DNA of 64,000 bases from Symsagittifera roscoffensis. Lineage: Eukaryota > Xenacoelomorpha > Acoela > Convolutidae. Below are positions 31,801 through 41,208 of this stretch, in pieces. The DNA lies in the NCBI RefSeq assembly GCF_963678635.1, contig NC_087062.1, positions 86,217,845-86,281,844 of the forward strand, written 5' to 3'. Under the pieces are notes generated by a model. It had not been told where the DNA came from, made no database searches, and saw only the letters and a list, made by a program, of their open reading frames with translations. Made by a program: the position numbers and the translations under genes. Position 1 is the stretch's first letter; each line of letters starts with the position of its first letter.

Positions 31801-34324
31801 ACGTGAATATTGTAAGTGGAATCCACTTACATTTTGGAACATGTTTAAATACTTGTCTCTGGAATCCAGGAACATACAGACACAAAATTGTGCGCCTATC
31901 CAGTGCACAAATGGCCTCGTAATGAGGTTGAAATCGTTTTTTTTTCCTATTTTGTTTTAAATGTTGTCGTGTTAATACGTTGCAGATGACATTCCGCTTC
32001 GTGACCCGACTGATAAAGACTACATGTTCGTGGCCAATCAAACTCTTCCGAGGGAAGAGATAGAGGAGAAGCTACTCCGAATGCAGCAGAGACCCACCGC
32101 CGACACCATACACCAGGCATCACAGGTACGTGAGTGAGAGACGCGGTATACACTAGGCATCGCGGGTCCATGGGTTTGGGTGAGGAATGGACGGGGGAGG
32201 GGGTGTTGTTTAGTCCCGGAGAAACCTTAAGCTTAAAGTTCTGTGTTTGTGTTTTTTTTTCAATTTGTGCTTGATGCATTTGATGCAGAGTTTACCATTT
32301 TAGTCATAACTTGTCATAACTTTTTGAGAACGAATATTTTAGGAAATATCTGAGGCAGTTCAAAAAAAGAGACTTGGTCGTCGACTTTTGAAACAAAGAA
32401 TCGACAATTTGGCCGGATTTGACGACGTCAGAGCTCGCTTTTCGGTCGACCGAGAGCCTGACGTGAACCACGTTATAACATTCAGCAAAAACCGAACTCG
32501 GAATCCCGACATCGAGAAGGCAAAAGCCGAGATGAGCCGAGACGAATCCAGAGCGGCCGAGATTGCAGAGCGAGTTGATCTCGGACCCGAGTTGATCGAG
32601 CGAATCAATCGGAAGTTAGAGGCGGCGGGTCTTCCCAAGTGGGATGATTTGGGGTACAGGGAGCCAGAAGAACCGGCTAGTTTGTTCATGACGAAAGATG
32701 CCAGGCCAATGGAAACACTGGTTGAATACAGGAAAATTGACAACATCGGACTGCTGCACAAACCGTTTCTTGTCGACTATCAGAAAGACAAAGTAAAGTC
32801 TTTGATATTAAATTTTACAAGCAAAAATTAGAATACATGAAAAACACTTCGTAATTGTCTATAAGTAAGTTGGCTTCTAGTTCAATTTGGTATCATTTTG
32901 TGGAAGAAAAAAAACAATTTTAGAGTCTTTCAAGACTTTCTTCCGGCAAACATTTGTAGATTTTGCAGTTTTCGTAAAACTCGAAACCGACCAATGTTTT
33001 TTTATCTGATGGTAGAGCAATTTAGTTTTTTAAAACGAGCATTCAGCATCAAAACTTGATGCATTTGATGCAGAGTTTACCATTTTAGCCAAGAAAATTG
33101 ATCAAAATTGCTATGAATAATTGGTAAAAAAGTTCCTGGCGAACTTGAAATTTCGAGCCCACAATCTTGTAAGTGTTATAAGCATCTTTAACATTACACC
33201 CAAAATAGACTCTTTAGGTTACTGGAGAGACTATTGCGATGCCCTGGTATCAAGTGGATACCCAGAACTGTCCGAAGGAGGTCCTGGACAGATTCGATCG
33301 CCTGACCTCCACTGGACAATTCAACAGAGGGGGGCAGAAGTTCGTCAGTGCGGGCCATCACATGCAGAAGCAAGTGTACCATCAGATGTCAAACAAAAAC
33401 TTCCTCGAGAACACTTTCTGCGGTAATTAACCGTCATTTTATTCCCATCTTTATTTGTAGTTTTTTTAAAATCTATCATATTGTTGTGAACAAATTTGTT
33501 CTTCATACCTTAAATTTCAATTTCATGCTGATATTAAATTTCATCAATAAAACTACAGTGTTGGGCTTCATTTTTTGCTACTAGGCTGGGAATGAAATGG
33601 GGGGCTGGCTCTGATTTGCTGGGGTTAAAATGGGAAATAACCGACCTGGCGACCAAGTCTTACCAATCGTATTTTTGCTTCACTTAGGAAAAGTAGAGCT
33701 TGCCTGTTACCTCTTGCTCTTTGAGCTTTATCTAGACTAACGTTTTCGTCAAAAATAAAATTTTTTCTATACGTTGTATTCTATTTGACTCGATAAGTTA
33801 GATTTGAACACAAAAGTAGGATCGCAAATATAAAAGGGAGAACAGATAAAAAAAAGGATGGTAATGATTGATAACGGACTATAAAAACTTCTTGCGCCCA
33901 CTCAAAATACGACTCTTTGAAAGAAAACTTGTGTTAGTTAATAACCATCTGTTGTTTTTCTATTCTTACAGATTACATGCAACCTGCTGGCACGATAGAA
34001 TGTGGCGGAAAAAAAGACTACTTTGACCAGTTCTATGACGTAATGCACGACAATTCTTGGGAACATGGAACCACTCCGGATGATAATAAAAAATTCCAGA
34101 AGCTCCAATCACCGGGCACCAAGCCGACGGTTCAAGAAGACGACAAAACAAGAGGGGATATTTCTAAAATACAAACGGAAGAAGAGGGAGAGGAGGAAAA
34201 AGGCGACCAATTTGAGACTTTCGGCCAAGTGGTCAAAGGTCACAAAATTGTGGATGAAAAACAGAGAAGACGAAGTTCAGTTAGAAGACAATCCGAAGAC
34301 ACCGTCACTTTCGGATCAGTTTGA
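22695..34324 (+). CDS. Multi-exon gene for an uncharacterised charged protein (at least about 820 aa)
   Basis: I do not recognise this protein. Twelve exons are read on the plus strand: 22695-22819, 22943-23105, 24730-24947, 25487-25670, 26838-26896, 27481-27596, 27934-28113, 28344-28611, 31986-32125, 32343-32792, 33218-33422, 33972-34324. Each has an AG acceptor and, except the last, a GT donor. Codon phases fit at every junction except 27596/27934. The product is rich in Arg, Lys, Glu, Asp and Gln, with no signal peptide or membrane segment visible. It has a Gly-Gln run, a basic probable helix, a 150-residue charged block and a Tyr/Trp-containing block near the C terminus. A basic Arg-Arg-Arg-Ser-Ser motif occurs near both ends, resembling basophilic kinase sites. 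The first coding exon must end in phase 1 and was not found; the start codon is unknown. No promoter is evident. An axonemal or cytoskeletal role is conceivable from composition alone, but I see no diagnostic domain. The exon structure is convincing; the function is unknown. Confidence 0.8.
22943..23105 (+). CDS. Exon b of the main gene
   Basis: Acceptor TTTTCGGTTAG, donor GTGAAC. It starts on a codon boundary and leaves one base (G) that joins CT of the next exon to make GCT (Ala). It encodes a hydrophilic His/Arg/Asp-rich segment (RFEHQQAKIG ... SDLDHIEHVARGD). The intron before it is only 123 bp, the shortest in the gene. Confidence 0.75.
23183..23678 (+). mobile_element. Family B near-complete copy, in an intron of the main gene
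   Basis: It starts ACAAGACGGCTCGTATCAGG with the hairpin CAGGGCCATGCCCTG and ends at AAGTCGTAACAATAG. It lies between exons b and c. A minus-oriented partial copy at 24007-24380 in the same intron gives a potential long stem in the primary transcript. Confidence 0.6.
24007..24380 (-). mobile_element. Family B partial copy, minus orientation, same intron
   Basis: It starts TTGTTCCGACTTTTGTTACG and continues to TCATATGGTGTTTGGGG. It lacks the hairpin end. It is inverted relative to 23183-23678. Confidence 0.55.
24730..24947 (+). CDS. Exon c of the main gene
   Basis: Acceptor TTTTTTGTTCAG, donor GTATGT. It starts with two bases that complete a GCT codon from exon b and ends on a codon boundary. 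It encodes an acidic stretch (MEDDFMAAMENTLPPLDDL), a His-rich patch and a short GQGQGQGQ run from a hexanucleotide repeat (GGTCAA). The internal ATG at 24759 could be mistaken for a gene start, but the frame continues upstream through the splice junction. Confidence 0.75.
25487..25670 (+). CDS. Exon d of the main gene
   Basis: Acceptor ATTCGCAG and a strong donor GTGAGT. An alternative acceptor 12 bases upstream (GAAGCAG, 25475) would break the phase with exon c, so 25487 is preferred. It encodes a Ser/Arg segment, then a Glu/Lys/Gly-rich stretch and a Thr/Tyr run (EEYTTYTTTDES). It ends with one base of a split codon. Confidence 0.75.
25705..25802 (+). repeat. 49-bp direct tandem duplication in an intron
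   Basis: GGGTTTATTTAGAGGCCTAT starts at 25705 and again at 25754, followed each time by CTTTCAGCATGA and CATAAGATA, with two or three mismatches. It lies just after the donor of exon d (25671). Confidence 0.8.
26838..26896 (+). CDS. Exon e of the main gene (59 bp)
   Basis: A short exon found by phase: acceptor AAAGTTTTAG, donor GTAGGA. Two leading bases complete a TCT codon from exon d, followed by 19 codons reading WLTKGPLEDMLITKMSRAE. It ends on a codon boundary that fits exon f. Confidence 0.6.
27481..27596 (+). CDS. Exon f of the main gene, with ambiguous 3' end
   Basis: Strong acceptor TTTTTTTTCACAG. It encodes a Lys/Ser/Glu/Gln-rich segment and then KLPAGLLAFPLKYD. The frame reaches TAG at 27595-27597. 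A donor (GTGAAG) overlapping that codon at 27597 would split it as TA|GTGAAG and remove the stop by splicing. A phase-1 alternative donor exists a little upstream (GCGG|GTCTTC). If neither is used, the protein ends here and the downstream exons belong to a second gene. Confidence 0.6.
27934..28113 (+). CDS. Exon g of the main gene, with ambiguous 5' end
   Basis: The donor GTCAGT after AAG is clear and phase 0 fits exon h. It encodes PAVDRGEIFPSKYRDIG, then a Met/Gln segment and DEFRHPQNATRNDW. The 5' boundary is unclear. The frame is also coding-like upstream (NDWRKQQETM), but an in-frame TAG lies at 27931-27933. Either the exon starts right after it at a weak acceptor, or it starts near 27893-27900 and carries a nonsense codon. 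The ATG at 27997 would be the first start if this were a separate gene. Confidence 0.6.
28344..28611 (+). CDS. Exon h of the main gene
   Basis: Acceptor TTCTCATTTCAG, donor GTAAGA. It encodes a strongly charged, probably helical segment rich in Arg, Lys and Glu (KRHRIKEARHEYNQRI, then KEVRRKKILDHIRQKL). An acidic/Ser patch (SMSSHSSEDNSLHSGES) follows, resembling a casein-kinase-type target region. It leaves one base (G) that completes GAT with exon i. GC content is clearly higher than in the flanking introns. Confidence 0.8.
28750..29110 (-). repeat. tRNA-like SINE candidate, copy 1 (intronic)
   Basis: It shares ordered blocks with 29480-29800: AGAAGTTTTGCGAATC, a B-box-like GATTCGAATCC on the minus strand (about 28910-28925), and TTGCATATCATTC. 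Where the other copy has a tRNA-like A-box region, this one has a short CACAATCG/TACAATCG repeat (about 28948-28995). No tRNA can be folded confidently. Confidence 0.4.
29480..29800 (-). repeat. tRNA-like SINE candidate, copy 2 (intronic)
   Basis: On the minus strand CAGCTAGAGCGATTGG (about 29672-29690) resembles the D-arm/A-box side of a tRNA, and ATGGTTCGAAACCCGC (about 29646-29662) is close to the B-box consensus GGTTCGANTCC. An AT-rich body follows that matches copy 1. Spacing is shorter than in a tRNA, so a tRNA-derived SINE is more likely than a working tRNA gene. Confidence 0.4.
30700..31080 (+). repeat. Dispersed repeat D, copy 2 (intronic)
   Basis: It starts with ACAAGACTGCTCGTATATTA, then carries ATTGAAAACCTATAAA, GAAATTAATACGGCC, TAGCTAGCCTCAATT and GATATCTTCAATGGGGTAT, in the same order as 4666-5080. 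No coding sequence. Confidence 0.5.
31498..31926 (+). mobile_element. Family A short copy with terminal inverted repeats (about 429 bp), inside an intron
   Basis: Left end TCATTACGAGGCCA and right end TGGCCTCGTAATGA are perfect inverted repeats of 14 bases, with further paired bases inside. The interior holds diverged GCGGATTCCGC blocks but lacks the central GATCCCAAATACTGACCT array, so it looks like an internal deletion derivative. It lies about 60 bp upstream of exon i. A TA dinucleotide inside the repeat could be the target duplication, but the boundary cannot be fixed by eye. Confidence 0.6.
31986..32125 (+). CDS. Exon i of the main gene
   Basis: Acceptor ATACGTTGCAG, donor GTACGT. Two leading bases complete a GAT codon from exon h. 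It encodes DIPLRDPTDKDYMFVANQ and then a Glu/Arg-rich helix-like stretch (REEIEEKLLRMQQR). The preceding intron of about 3.4 kb is the longest in the gene and contains the SINE-like copies and a family A element. Confidence 0.8.
32343..32792 (+). CDS. Exon j of the main gene (largest, 150 codons)
   Basis: Acceptor AATATTTTAG, donor GTAAAG; phase 0 at both ends. It encodes 150 codons of dense charged sequence with a basic start (QKKRLGRRLLKQR), a middle with FSVDREPDVNHVITFSKN, an Ala/Glu/Arg helix-like run, and PELIERINRKLEAAGLPKW near the end. Long helical or coiled segments are plausible, but no domain is recognised. This is the clearest coding block in the window. Confidence 0.85.
33218..33422 (+). 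CDS. Exon k of the main gene
   Basis: Acceptor GACTCTTTAG, donor GTAATT. It starts on a codon boundary and ends with one base (G) that completes GAT with exon l. It encodes GETIAMPWYQVDTQNCPKEV, then a segment with FNRGGQKFVSAGHHMQKQVY. It is less charged than the rest and contains Trp, Tyr, Cys and His, so it may belong to a folded part. Confidence 0.8.
33972..34324 (+). CDS. Last exon (l) of the main gene with stop codon
   Basis: Acceptor TTCTATTCTTACAG. Two bases complete a GAT codon from exon k. It encodes DYMQPAGTIECGGKKDYFDQ, an acidic linker (TEEEGEEEKGDQ) and a basic RRRSSVRRQSED motif close to the C terminus, ending at TGA 34322-34324. The basic Ser-containing motif echoes the one in exon a. 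No canonical AATAAA is seen in the next 200 bases, so the polyadenylation site is not assigned. Confidence 0.8.
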
Positions 34325-34590
34325 AACTTTGAAGTTTCATATGATAAGAACACAATCGAAACATTTTATTTTTTCCACCATTTTGTTTAATTAAAGGACA
34401 AAATTTAGATATTTTAAATCAAACTATATATCAAACTGACGAAAAACCAAACTTCAGATTATTGTTTCGATATATAGAATAATTATTAATTAGTAATCAA
34501 TCAAAAAGTAAGATTTATTGATCAATGAAATCGATGGGATGAAGTTTCTGGTTTCGTATCTTTTGCTATGGAAGAAGCTGCAGCATTGCC
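34325..34590. other. 3' flank of the main gene
   Basis: AT-rich sequence between the stop codon and the minisatellite. It probably contains the 3' UTR. No clear AATAAA signal was found. Confidence 0.4.
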
Positions 34591-37550
34591 ATTTTGAGTC
34601 GCAATGGTCGCTGATTTGGGTGGCAATGGTCGCTGATTTGGGTGGCAATGGTCGTTGATTTGGGTAGCAATGGTCGCTGATTTGGGTGGCAATGGTCGCT
34701 GATTTGGGTGGCAATGATCGCTGATTTGGGTGGCAATGGTCGCTGATTTGGGTGGCAATGGTCGCTGATTTGGGTGGCAATGGTAGTTGATTTGGGTGTG
34801 ACAATGGTCGCTGATTTGGGTGGCAATGGTCGCTGATTTGGGTGGCAATGGTCGCTGATTTGGGTGGCAATGGTCGCTGATTTGGGTGGCAATGGTCGCT
34901 GATTTGGGTGGCAATGGTAGCTGATTTGGGTGGCAATGGTCGCTGATTTGGGTGGCAATGGTCGCTGATTTGGGTGGCAATGGTAGCTGATTTGGGTGGC
35001 AATGGTCGCTGATTTGGATGGCAATGGTCGCTGATTTGGGTGGCAATGGTCGCTGATTTGGGTGGCAATGGTCGCTGATTTGGGTGGCAATGGTAGCTGA
35101 TTTGGGTGGCAATGGTAGCTGATTTGGGTGGCAATGGTCGCTGATTTGGGTGGCAATGGTAGATGATTTGGTTGTGACAATGGTCGCTGATTTGGGTGGC
35201 AATGGTCGCTGATTTGGGTGGCAATGGTTGCTGATTTGGGTGGCAATGGTCGCTGATTTGGGTGGCAATGGTCGCTGATTTGGGTGGCAATGGTAGCTGA
35301 TTTGGGTGGCAATGGTCGCTGATTTGGGTGGCAATGGTCGCTGATTTGGGTGGCAATGGTCGCTGATTTGGGTGGCAATGGTCGCTGATTTGGGTGGCAA
35401 TGGTCGCTGATTTGGGTGGCAATGGTCGCTGATTTGGGTGGCAATGGTCGCAGATTTGGGTGGCAATGGTCGCTGATTTGGGTGGCAATGGTCGCTGATT
35501 TGGGTGGCAATGGTCGCTGATTTGGGTGGCAATGGTAGCTGATTTGGGTGGCAATGGTCGCTGATTTGGGTGGCAATGGTCGCTGATTTGGGTGGCAATG
35601 GTAGTTGATTTGGGTGTGACAATGGTCGCTGATTTGGGTGGCAATGGTCGCTCATTTGGGTGGCAATGGTCGCTGATTTGGGTGGCAATGGTAGTTGATT
35701 TGGGTGGCAATGGTCGCTGATTTGGGTGGCAATGGTCGCTGATTTGGGTGGCAATGGTCGCTGATTTGGGTGGCAATGGTAGCTGATTTGGGTGGCAATG
35801 GTCGCTGATTTGGATGGCAATGGTCGCTGATTTGGGTGGCAATGGTCGCTGATTTGGGTGGCAATGGTCGCTGATTTGGGTGGCAATGGTAGCTGATTTG
35901 GGTGGCAATGGTAGCTGATTTGGGTGGCAATGGTCGCTGATTTGGGTGGCAATGGTAGATGATTTGGTTGTGACAATGGTCGCTGATTTGGGTGGCAATG
36001 GTCGCTGATTTGGGTGGCAATGGTTGCTGATTTGGGTGGCAATGGTCGCTGATTTGGGTGGCAATGGTCGCTGATTTGGGTGGCAATGGTAGCTGATTTG
36101 GGTGGCAATGGTCGCTGATTTGGGTGGCAATGGTCGCTGATTTGGGTGGCAATGGTCGCTGATTTGGGTGGCAATGGTCGCTGATTTGGGTGGCAATGGT
36201 CGCTGATTTGGGTGGCAATGGTCGCTGATTTGGGTGGCAATGGTCGCAGATTTGGGTGGCAATGGTCGCTGATTTGGGTGGCAATGGTCGCTGATTTGGG
36301 TGGCAATGGTCGCTGATTTGGGTGGCAATGGTAGCTGATTTGGGTGGCAATGGTCGCTGATTTGGGTGGCAATGGTCGCTGATTTGGGTGGCAATGGTAG
36401 TTGATTTGGGTGTGACAATGGTCGCTGATTTGGGTGGCAATGGTCGCTGATTTGGGTGGCAATGGTCGCTGATTTGGGTGGCAATGGTAGTTGATTTGGG
36501 TGGCAATGGTCGCTGATTTGGGTGGCAATGGTAGCTGATTTGGGTGGCAATGGTCGCTGATTTGGGTGGCAATGGTCGCTGATTTGGGTGGCAATGGTAG
36601 TTGATTTGGGTGGCAATGGTCGCTGATTTGGGTGGCAATGGTCGCTGATTTGGGTGGCAATGGTAGCTGATTTGGTTGGCAATGGTCGCTGATTTGGGTG
36701 GCAATGGTCGCTGATTTGGGTGGCAATTATCGCTGATTTGGGTGGCAATGGTCGCTGACTTGGGTGGCAATGGTAGCTGATTTGGGTGGCAATGGTCGCT
36801 GATTTGGGTGGAAATGGTCGCTGATTTGGGTGGCAATGTTCGCTGATTTGGGTGGCAATGGTCGCTGCTTTGGGTGGCAATGGTCGCTGATTTGGGTAGC
36901 AATGGTCGCTGATTTGAGTGGCAATGGTCGCTGATTTGGGTGGCAATGGTCGCTGATTTGGGTGGCAATGGTGGCTGATTTGGGTGGCAATGGTCGCTGA
37001 TTTGGGTGGCAATGGTCGCTGATTTGGGTGGCAATGGTAGCTGATTTGGGTGGCAATGGTCGCTGATTTGGGTGGCAATGGTCGCTGATTTGGGTGGCAA
37101 TGGTCGCTGATTTGGGTGGCAATGGTCACTGATTTGGGTGGCAATGGTTGCTGATTTGGTTGGAAATGGTCGCTGATTTGGGTGGCAATGGTAGCTAATT
37201 TGGGTGGCAATGGTCGCTGATTTGGGTGGCAATGGTAGCTGATTTGGGTGGCAATGGTAGCTGATTTGGGTGGCAATGGTCGCTGATTTAGGTGGCAATG
37301 GTAGCTGATTTGGGTGACAATGGTCGCTGATTTGGGGGCAATGGTCGCTGATTTGGGTGGCAATGGTCGCTGATTTGGGTGGCAATGGTCGCTGACTTGG
37401 GTGGCAATGGTAGCTGATTTGGGTGGCAATGGTCGCTGATTTGGGTGGCAATGGTCGCTGCTTTGGGTGGCAATGGTCGCTGATTTGGGTAGCAATGGTC
37501 GCTGATTTGAGTGGCAATGGTCGCAACATCGTTTTGAGTCGCAACGGTCG
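34591..37550 (-). repeat. 22-bp minisatellite array, about 134 units, with higher-order repeats
   Basis: The unit is GATTTGGGTGGCAATGGT plus a variable four bases (CGCT most often; AGCT, AGTT, TGCT as variants). Rare marker units (GATGATTTGGTTGTGAC, CGCAGATTTGGG) recur at exactly 796 bp, which equals 34 units of 22 plus two of 24. Another marker pair (GCTGCTTTGGGTGGC at 36864 and 37457) recurs at 593 bp. Related sequence TTTTGAGTCGCAA flanks both ends. The minus strand has no stop in any frame: 22 bases times three encodes a 22-residue period (PPKSATIATQISD... then HCHPNQRPL), giving overlapping frames of up to 1001 codons. These are a consequence of the repeat and there is no evidence of translation. 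Confidence 0.95.
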
Positions 37551-37559
37551 CAACAGTAG

Positions 37560-39605
37560 TCCCCAATCTCGACCCGGGAAACAGTTCACGGGTTAAATAA
37601 GAGCTTGAGTCGAATTAGGTTTTCCTTTTTCACGATTTTTCCCACGAGGAGCGATGAATTCAAAAAAAAATTGGATGAACTCAAATTAAGGTAAGAAAAG
37701 AATATCTTTTGCCCAATTTAATTTGTAGATAGGCCTATGTTATTGGTCTTGATTTGAGAAGAAATTGCGAGGCTATTCTGTTACACGACCAACGAACATT
37801 CTCATAACTTTTATATATTTTTTCTAAATAAATGAGGGTTTGACTTCTCATATAATACGATGAAGAGGTCATATTGTCTACAACTTAAGGAAACAACTAA
37901 AATTAAGCTCAATCATCATTTTTCTGAAAAAGTTCTAGCAAAAAGTTTGTCTCAAGGAAAAAAAATCAGAGGTAAAACACGTCTACAATTGTAGTTTTTA
38001 AAAAATTTGGTAAAAATGCATGAAATCATGGTATATCTTAAAACTCGGAACGCATATTTTGAAAACAAATAAAACGCTGACTTCAAATATCCGGAAAAAC
38101 GCGTTCTTTCTCAAATTGTTGACCAAAAAACGGTTGATTTTGAACAAAAAATAAAGAAGACCAATCTTGCTTAAAACTAAAACAGAATTAATATGGTGTA
38201 CTTTGTTTTTGCAAAATTTGGGAACAAAACTTGCACCAAAAACCATCATTGGCTTTGTTTAGTTAATAAGAAAATACACCATAGTTGTGGGTTAATTTAC
38301 TGACAAAACTAGACACTGCAAGTCTCGTCTCATATGAAGCCCACAAAGTTTTAGATTTGTGTTATCTAGAAAAAACGTACGCAAAAATTTTTAAAAGAAT
38401 TTTCATAAAAAAAATAGGTGTTTCAAGTGGTAAAAAAATTGGTTATCAAACGACACTTTTTATGTTTTCACGAAACTATGAAAACTTTACCCTCATCACA
38501 AACTGTTGGTATAAATCAGAGGCTTGCAGTGATAGAGTTGTTTTGTCAATAAATGAACCATTGGGCTTGAAAGCACCTTTTTTTCGCTCTGACAGTTTAA
38601 AAGTTTGATGGATTTAAAACGTTCGTTGAGGCGCATTTTACTGCCTTCTCAAGTTTGAACTGAGATTGAATTGAATTTGATTACACGCGCAGTTTCACAA
38701 AATATCTTTGCTTTGATTAATTTGCGCAGAAGCGGCACCTTAAATTTAGTATTTTGTTAACCGTATCGCGTTTTTGTAATTGCTTCAACTCAACAGATGA
38801 GCTACAAAATTGTTATTTGTGTGGGCTACATTGACCTGGGCTAATTTATTTGCCAGGTTGTTTTTGAGTGGTGTACTTTTGCGTGTAACACCAAGGCACG
38901 GGATATTTTTTCATGAAATTCATGGTGCGGTCACTACTGTCTTAAGACTTGAAGACTAAACGTGATAACTTGGCTGCTTTTTTAAAATAGCTTTTAACAG
39001 AAATTTTTTCTAGATTTTTTGAAAGAATTTGCCAAAGTTTTCATTAGCCCAGTTCAGCCCTTCAACTGAGTCACGTTTATTTATTTGAAAGTTTTTTGGC
39101 CTCTCTTATAAACTAATTTACAGAATCTTCAAATTTCTTTTACAGGCACGTTTGTAAGAGCTTTGAATTTGCCTTTTGAGTTCTTTTACAAAAACTTACA
39201 AAATGGATTTTAAAATTCTGTGACTTCAAAATTGATTTCCTGAAAAATGGAATCAAAAAAATGAATTTGAAAAAAAAATTAAAATTGAATTTATTCAATT
39301 TATTTTTCAGTTTGTCGAAGCGAATCGAGACCTGTTTTTGGGCGTTGTCCAACACTTTTACTTTTGTGCTATTACAGTACGCTTTTCTTTCTCAATCAAT
39401 TAATACAACTTCTGCTAATAAATTGTCACTATTAATCAAAGTCTGCTTTGAATGAAGGTTTGTGATCCGTTTTTAATCTAAAATCCACAGTTATTTCGAT
39501 GTTTGTGTTGTAATGCGAAGATTTTCTGGAACGTTTTACTGTAACATGACTTTTCTGGGACTGTCAGAATTATCACTTACTTTCTGAACTCTTTCTAACA
39601 GTCCT
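37560..39605. other. AT-rich non-coding stretch
   Basis: No gene, RNA or clear repeat seen. Short frames (37998-38249 minus, 38285-38608 plus) are Lys/Phe/Asn-rich as expected from base composition. Confidence 0.4.
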
Positions 39606-39612
39606 TAAATGA

Positions 39613-40906
39613 CATTAAGAGGCCAAACTGTGCAATGGATAGTGCCAAACTGAGACAAATCTTTAAATATATTCCAAAATGTAAGTGGATTCCACGAACA
39701 AAATTTCAGTGGATTCGGCATAAATATACCTGTAACGTTAATTTTGTCAGCATATTTGTTTTGTTGCGGATTTTGCAACAAACAAATATAGCTAGTTGTT
39801 CTGGATTCCGCAACTGGAAGTGGATTCCACAAAATGTAAGTGAAATCCGCAAAATGTAAGTAGAATCCGCAAAATGTGAGTGGAATCCGCAAATGTAAAT
39901 GTAATCCGCAAAGTGTAAGTGGATTCAGAATTTTGTTTAATACTGAACTTGCATAAGAACAATTAAAAACTAGAGCTGGGATTTTTATCTAGAGCAATGC
40001 GGAATTTAAAGGCAGGGACTTAACCATTGTCAGCAGAATCCACGATTAAGTCTCAAAACATTTGTTAACTAAATCGGTGGATGTCACCTTTTAATATTTT
40101 GGAAACACAAAACCGATTAAGTTCAATTTTTAGAGTCATTGGGTTGAGAGTGTATGGAAACACAACACACAGCATATCGCCATTTTAGGTCAATCCCAAA
40201 CACTGATTTTGGAAGCTTAACGCCAAATACATTCAATATTGGTAGTAATTGACTTGGGAGTGTTTGGAAATCGCCGAGTTAGGTCAGTATTTGGGATTGC
40301 ATCAGTATATGGGTTCGAACTTTTGATCGAATTAGGTCAGTATTTGGGATGCGTAGGTCAGTCATTGGGATCGAAGTTCAAAAGGTCAGTATTTGGGTCG
40401 AAGTTGAGATTGAAGTCGACAGGATTTGAGATCGAAGTTGGGTTGACAGGAATTGAGACGAAACGTTTGGTATTTCAATTCGTATTTAATCAATGTAGTA
40501 ATTGAGATTAATTTTTCTTTGACCAGTAGTTAAAATATTTAATCTTAAACGGTATATTACACATATACATATATGTAAACGGAATCCGCAAACAAAATGC
40601 GGGTTCCACTTACACGTTGCGGATTCCGCTTACAGTTGTGGAATCCGCATCAGCTCAATTTAACAATGCAAATGTCTTTTTATTTGTTTGTGGATTTTAC
40701 AAACTTTTCTGGATTCCGCAAAATCGCCTATTTTTGGAGCGTTTTTGAGCGGTACAATGTTTTTGTTATCTCATTGTGGAATCCAAAACAGCGAAGAAGT
40801 TCAAAGAGAAGTAGCAAAGATGCAGGTTCCGCGACAAGTCTGATTTTGGTCTGTTGCGGAATGCGCTTACAATGCTGCACAGAATGCAATGTTTGGCCTC
40901 GTAATG
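39613..40906 (-). mobile_element. Family A full-length copy (about 1294 bp)
   Basis: The termini CATTAAGAGGCCAAAC and its inverse (ending GTTTGGCCTCGTAATG) frame a mirror-like arrangement. GGAATCC/GGATTCC blocks lie at both ends and a central array of AGGTCAGTATTTGGGAT lies at about 40195-40450. The block order is the reverse of 1-1085. The open frames inside (for example 40239-40505) are made of these repeats and have no recognisable protein. No transposase is present. Confidence 0.6.
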
Positions 40907-41208
40907 GATGTATTTGGCATCTTCTTATTGTTGATCAAATTATAAGCGTTATCTAACATTTTTCAGTCATGGTAACAAATAAAAAAAATCCGATCTCGGA
41001 GAGACAAATTAGAAAAAAAGCGACTCAGAATATTTTGAATGATCCATTTTATTAAAAAGAAGATTTTTATTAGCGGGATAAGTGAGACAACGTTTGACGC
41101 TTGAAAGAGTTCAAATTATTTTGAGTTTTTCACCAGACCTCAGAAAAGTTTTCAAGAGAAAACCCAAGATCAGAAAACGACAATACAAACACACAGTACG
41201 CGAACATA

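Noticed and set aside
31673-32041. Minus-strand 122-codon frame across a family A element and exon i
   Set aside because: It is made of inverted-repeat element sequence and the antisense of an exon, with no domain.
32360-32761. Minus-strand 133-codon frame
   Set aside because: It is the exact antisense of exon j of the main gene, a common by-product of GC-rich codons.
34591-37550. CRISPR array
   Set aside because: The repeats are head-to-tail with no unique spacers, and the genome is eukaryotic.
34490-37589. Very long minus-strand open frames (1001, 734 and 645 codons) as protein-coding genes
   Set aside because: All three frames of the same DNA are open because the 22-bp unit lacks stops on that strand. 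The peptide is a pure 22-residue repeat, with no start context, splice structure or non-repeat domain.
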